Shown one piece after another: positions 6,127-7,966 of a stretch of 7,966 bases of DNA. The stretch is from an uncultured Coriobacteriales bacterium. Its GTDB lineage: Bacteria > Actinomycetota > Coriobacteriia > Coriobacteriales > Atopobiaceae. The stretch spans positions 1 through 7,966 of the forward strand of contig CAMZCV010000038.1 in assembly GCA_947305035.1 (NCBI GenBank), written 5' to 3'. The notes under the pieces are model-generated. The model did not search any database. It was not told the origin of the DNA and saw nothing but the letters and a program-made list of their open reading frames with translations. Both the position numbers and the translations under genes were made by a program. Positions within the stretch are counted from its first letter, which is position 1, and each line of letters begins with the position of its first letter.

Positions 6127-6530
6127 GGCCTTGCCTCCAAACGAATGGTCTGAACAGAGCAGGACTCCTCAGCCGCCTCCCTGATGACGAGGATCTCAAC
6201 CCACCCATCACCTTGGACGAGGCATCCCCATGCATCGCCGTAGAGATCGAGATAGCCTGCACATTCGAGCACGCATACCCCCGAGTCCCGATACCCCTCG
6301 AGCCGCTTCGTCGCCTCCGCCTCAAGCGGAAGGGACGAGAGCTCAAGCTCCGTAGAACGCGAGAGACCTGCATCCATGGCGGGTTCCCGTGCCGAACTGT
6401 CCTCCTGCACGGAATCCGCCATGGCCCCGGAGGTGCATGAACGGGAAGCTGCAAGCACGATTCCTACGGCAAGGCAGATGCAAAGAGACGCCGCTAGAGC
6501 GAATTGATACCTTCCGCTATCGCGTTCCAC
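6123..6530 (-). CDS. Small single-pass membrane protein of unknown function in the Tad locus
   Basis: The proposed product has 135 residues starting at GTG 6530, overlapping the end of flp by 37 bases. Support for that start: it is the only in-frame start found that keeps the whole N-terminal hydrophobic segment (about 9-28), and AAGGTGG / GGGAG at 6535-6544 stands just before it. The later ATG 6422 has no ribosome binding site and would lose the membrane segment. After the membrane segment come an acidic, Ser-rich linker and a small domain with Cys at 86, 90, 103 and 124, which could form disulfides outside the cell. I do not recognise the family and see no prepilin motif. The frame ends in an ATGA overlap with the second pilin gene, which supports it being translated. 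A role as a pilus assembly or anchoring factor is inference. Confidence 0.72.
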   Translation of the reverse strand: MERDSGRYQFALAASLCICLAVGIVLAASRSCTSGAMADSVQEDSSAREPAMDAGLSRSTELELSSLPLEAEATKRLEGYRDSGVCVLECAGYLDLYGDAWGCLVQGDGWVEILVIREAAEESCSVQTIRLEARP

Positions 6531-6679
6531 AGCTCTCCCACCTTCTCCCTGAACGCGAGAATGGCGAGAATCGCTATGACGACCAGGACGCCCACGAGGA
6601 TGGCGTACTCCGTCGTTCCCTGCCCCGACTCGTCCTCCATGAAGCCGTGCGTCCGCGCGATAAGGTCGGCCATCGCCAT
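6494..6679 (-). CDS. flp: Flp-type major pilin (type IVb)
   Basis: The protein has 61 residues. A short leader ends in DESG19, then Q20-G-T-T-E24-Y25, then a single hydrophobic helix (about 26-43) and a short polar tail. Cleavage by a prepilin peptidase after G19 would leave a 42-residue subunit with the Flp hallmark Glu-Tyr at +5/+6, the right size and form for the main subunit of a Tad pilus. ATG 6679 is preferred over ATG 6673 because AAAGGAG (GGAG at 6689-6686) sits 6 bases before it. It begins 27 bases after the TadC-like gene, and its end overlaps the next gene. Taken as the major pilin because it is the shorter, more canonical of the two; expression data are not available here. Confidence 0.93.
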   Translation of the reverse strand: MAMADLIARTHGFMEDESGQGTTEYAILVGVLVVIAILAILAFREKVGELWNAIAEGINSL

Positions 6680-6706
6680 TGCTCTCTCCTTTCCTTTCGA
6701 ACGATT

Positions 6707-7330
6707 TCAAACGGTTTGCAGCGCCGGCCCCATAAGAGGGCCGAGTATTGCCAGCAGCATGGCCGGTACGATGAGCGTTCCCAAGGGAATCAGCATCTTG
6801 ACCGGGACCTTCTCAATGGCCTCTTCGACATGCGATCGATGCTCGTCGCGGATTGCCTGCGCCTGGTGCTCGAGGACGTCCGCCAACGGCGATCCAAACG
6901 CCAGGGCCTCGGTGACTGCAGCGGAAAACCTGCCGAGCGCGGCTACATCGAGACGTTTGGCAAGCTGCGATAACGCCTCCGATCGTGTTGCAGCGCCGAT
7001 GCGCCACGAGACCATCGCCTCCGAAAGAGCGGATGACAGCTCCCCGGTGTAGCGCGAGCAGTACAGCTCGAGCGAAGCGTCGAACGACAGGCCCGCAGAC
7101 AGGCCGAGCGTCAGCACATCGAGCAGAATGGGAAGCTGGACGAGGCAGGCACGCCTCATGTCCTGCATGCGCTCATGCTCGAGATAGGCTGCAACGGGAC
7201 CGAGCTTCTTGACCCTGTCGAGAAAGGCGTCCGCGCTCGCACAGGCCCTCTTCGCAGGAAGCTCTCCCCCCAACGTCAGGAATGCTGCCGAAAAGGCAAG
7301 CAAGGCTGCTACACACGGATACATCCTCAT
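6707..7330 (-). CDS. tadC: TadC-like type II secretion F-domain platform protein
   Basis: The protein has 207 residues. An N-terminal hydrophobic stretch (about 5-21) is followed by a cytoplasmic T2SSF-type domain (about 63-175) with LPILLDVLTLGLSAGLSF, the characteristic opening of the F domain, and then VPVKMLIPLGTLIVPAML, a C-terminal membrane segment (about 178-199) close to the usual TadC end. TadC pairs with TadB as the inner-membrane platform driven by the TadA ATPase. The start ATG 7330 overlaps the tadB stop as ATGA (7330-7327), with AAGGTGG at 7335-7341. ATG 7324 is two codons later and also possible; a longer frame back to 7489 would run through tadB and is rejected. It is shorter than many TadC proteins of about 300 residues, matching the compact form common in actinobacteria. 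Confidence 0.9.
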   Translation of the reverse strand: MRMYPCVAALLAFSAAFLTLGGELPAKRACASADAFLDRVKKLGPVAAYLEHERMQDMRRACLVQLPILLDVLTLGLSAGLSFDASLELYCSRYTGELSSALSEAMVSWRIGAATRSEALSQLAKRLDVAALGRFSAAVTEALAFGSPLADVLEHQAQAIRDEHRSHVEEAIEKVPVKMLIPLGTLIVPAMLLAILGPLMGPALQTV

Positions 7331-7966
7331 AAGACCACCTTCGAGAGGCTCCGCACGATGAGCACGGCAGCAAGATCCATGCAGACAGCCAGTGCAAGCG
7401 ACACCATGCCGGCAGGCGTGGAGATACCCGCCTGGTAATCGGGCGAGATCATGAGCAGTATCGCGACGAGCAGGGCGGGAAGCAGGCAAACGACACGCAC
7501 CGAGAGCCGCACCTGCGCTGTTTTGACCACGAGGAGCCGCTCGAGTTCCCCCGCGCGCTCAACCAAGCCGGCTGAGCGCATGAAAAGGCCATGAAGCGGA
7601 CTTCCCGTGCGGTGGGATATCGCCAAGGCGCTTGCGAGCAGACCCGCTCCAGACGTGTTGAGCTCGCGCGACAGATCGAGCAGCACCTCCTCGTAGGGGT
7701 CACCGCACATGAGCCTGAGCGAGCAGTGCGCGAATGCGGGGGCCGAAACGCTGTCCTCGCGCGAGCCCACGTAGGCGATTGCCTGCGAGAGCGTGAGCCC
7801 CGATCCCAGGGAGACCGCTAGAGACCTGAACACAGCGGGCATCTCGGCAGAAAGCGCCTGTTCGTGCGCGCGACGGCATTTGGATGCATAGGCACCAACC
7901 CCAAGCGCAAACGATGCGAAGCCGACGAGAGCTCCCAGAGGTGAAGCGGCGAGAAAGGCGCCGAGG
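7327..7966 (-). CDS. tadB: TadB-like type II secretion F-domain platform protein, 5' end cut by window edge
   Basis: The last 212 codons are present; the frame is open to the right edge, so the true start lies outside. A hydrophobic segment is visible at the cut end (LGALVGFASFALGVGAYA), followed by basic CRR. The F domain follows, with FRSLAVSLGSGLTLSQAIAY, and later ELNTSGAGLLASALAISHRT, matching the first helices and the conserved middle of T2SSF domains. It ends with two membrane segments (VCLLPALLVAILLMI and MVSLALAVCMDLAAVLIV). TadB forms the pilus platform with TadC, encoded immediately after with a 4-base overlap. An internal ATG at 7842 is not the start, since conserved sequence continues before it. 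A TadA ATPase gene would be expected upstream. Confidence 0.9.
   Translation of the reverse strand, partial: LGAFLAASPLGALVGFASFALGVGAYASKCRRAHEQALSAEMPAVFRSLAVSLGSGLTLSQAIAYVGSREDSVSAPAFAHCSLRLMCGDPYEEVLLDLSRELNTSGAGLLASALAISHRTGSPLHGLFMRSAGLVERAGELERLLVVKTAQVRLSVRVVCLLPALLVAILLMISPDYQAGISTPAGMVSLALAVCMDLAAVLIVRSLSKVVL

Noticed and set aside
5899..6454. Upstream extension of the TadE-like gene frame to ATG 6454
   Set aside because: The extension would run through the second pilin and the small membrane protein genes and has no sensible composition. The G|QASVE motif needs only the short leader from ATG 5899.
7331..7489. Longer TadC start at ATG 7489
   Set aside because: The extra 53 residues are Cys/Arg/His-rich and lie entirely inside the tadB coding region; the ATGA overlap at 7330-7327 gives a better start.
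1..7966. tRNA, rRNA, CRISPR array, insertion sequence, riboswitch or attachment site
   Set aside because: No tRNA-like cloverleaf, regular repeat-spacer pattern, transposase-like product or long terminal repeats were seen. Coding density leaves only one gap of about 100 bases.

Overview
The window is GC-rich, densely coding, and carried entirely on the minus strand: nine complete genes and two cut by the window edges. It is the downstream half of a Tad (tight adherence, type IVb / Flp) pilus locus followed by a DUF2207 membrane-protein gene. GC-rich codon choice, strong GGAGG ribosome binding sites and the mix of Flp pilin, TadE-like, DUF192, FHA and DUF2207 genes suggest a high-GC Gram-positive actinobacterium. 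A gut or oral Coriobacteriia member (Collinsella, Olsenella or Eggerthellaceae-like) is my best guess, but no single sequence fixes the taxon.

Reading in the direction of transcription (right to left): a TadB-like inner-membrane platform protein, cut at the right edge (7966-7327); a TadC-like platform protein (7330-6707); a 61-residue Flp major pilin (6679-6494); a small single-pass membrane protein of unknown function starting at a GTG inside flp (6530-6123); a second pilin-like protein (6126-5899); a TadE-like pseudopilin (5899-5423); a 684-residue, cysteine-rich TadG-like surface protein (5451-3397); a second TadE-like pseudopilin (3400-2924); a DUF192 protein (2923-2579); and a zinc-ribbon plus FHA protein (2561-2049). 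Nearly every junction is an ATGA or TGATG overlap, a longer overlap or a gap under 30 bases, so this is very probably one polycistronic unit. Its promoter and the TadA ATPase, TadZ, RcpC/CpaB and prepilin peptidase expected for a working pilus are not here and should lie beyond the right edge.

A 101-base gap (2048-1948) separates the Tad unit from a DUF2207 gene (1947 to beyond position 1). It is the only intergenic region of any size and holds a plausible sigma70-type promoter, two perfect 10-bp palindromes, and a 12-bp perfect inverted repeat whose arms flank the promoter. One arm covers the start codon and part of the ribosome binding site of the DUF2207 gene.

How the parts would work together: TadB and TadC form the membrane platform. 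Flp, the second pilin-like protein and the two TadE-like proteins all carry the same G|Q(x)3E prepilin-peptidase signature, so one peptidase could process all four. The TadG-like protein and the small membrane protein are likely extracytoplasmic assembly factors. The FHA protein offers a link to Ser/Thr phosphorylation. The two most interesting points are the inverted-repeat-flanked promoter and an eight-G run in the TadG-like gene: one extra G would join that gene in frame to the following pseudopilin gene. No stretch over 300 bases lacks a gene.
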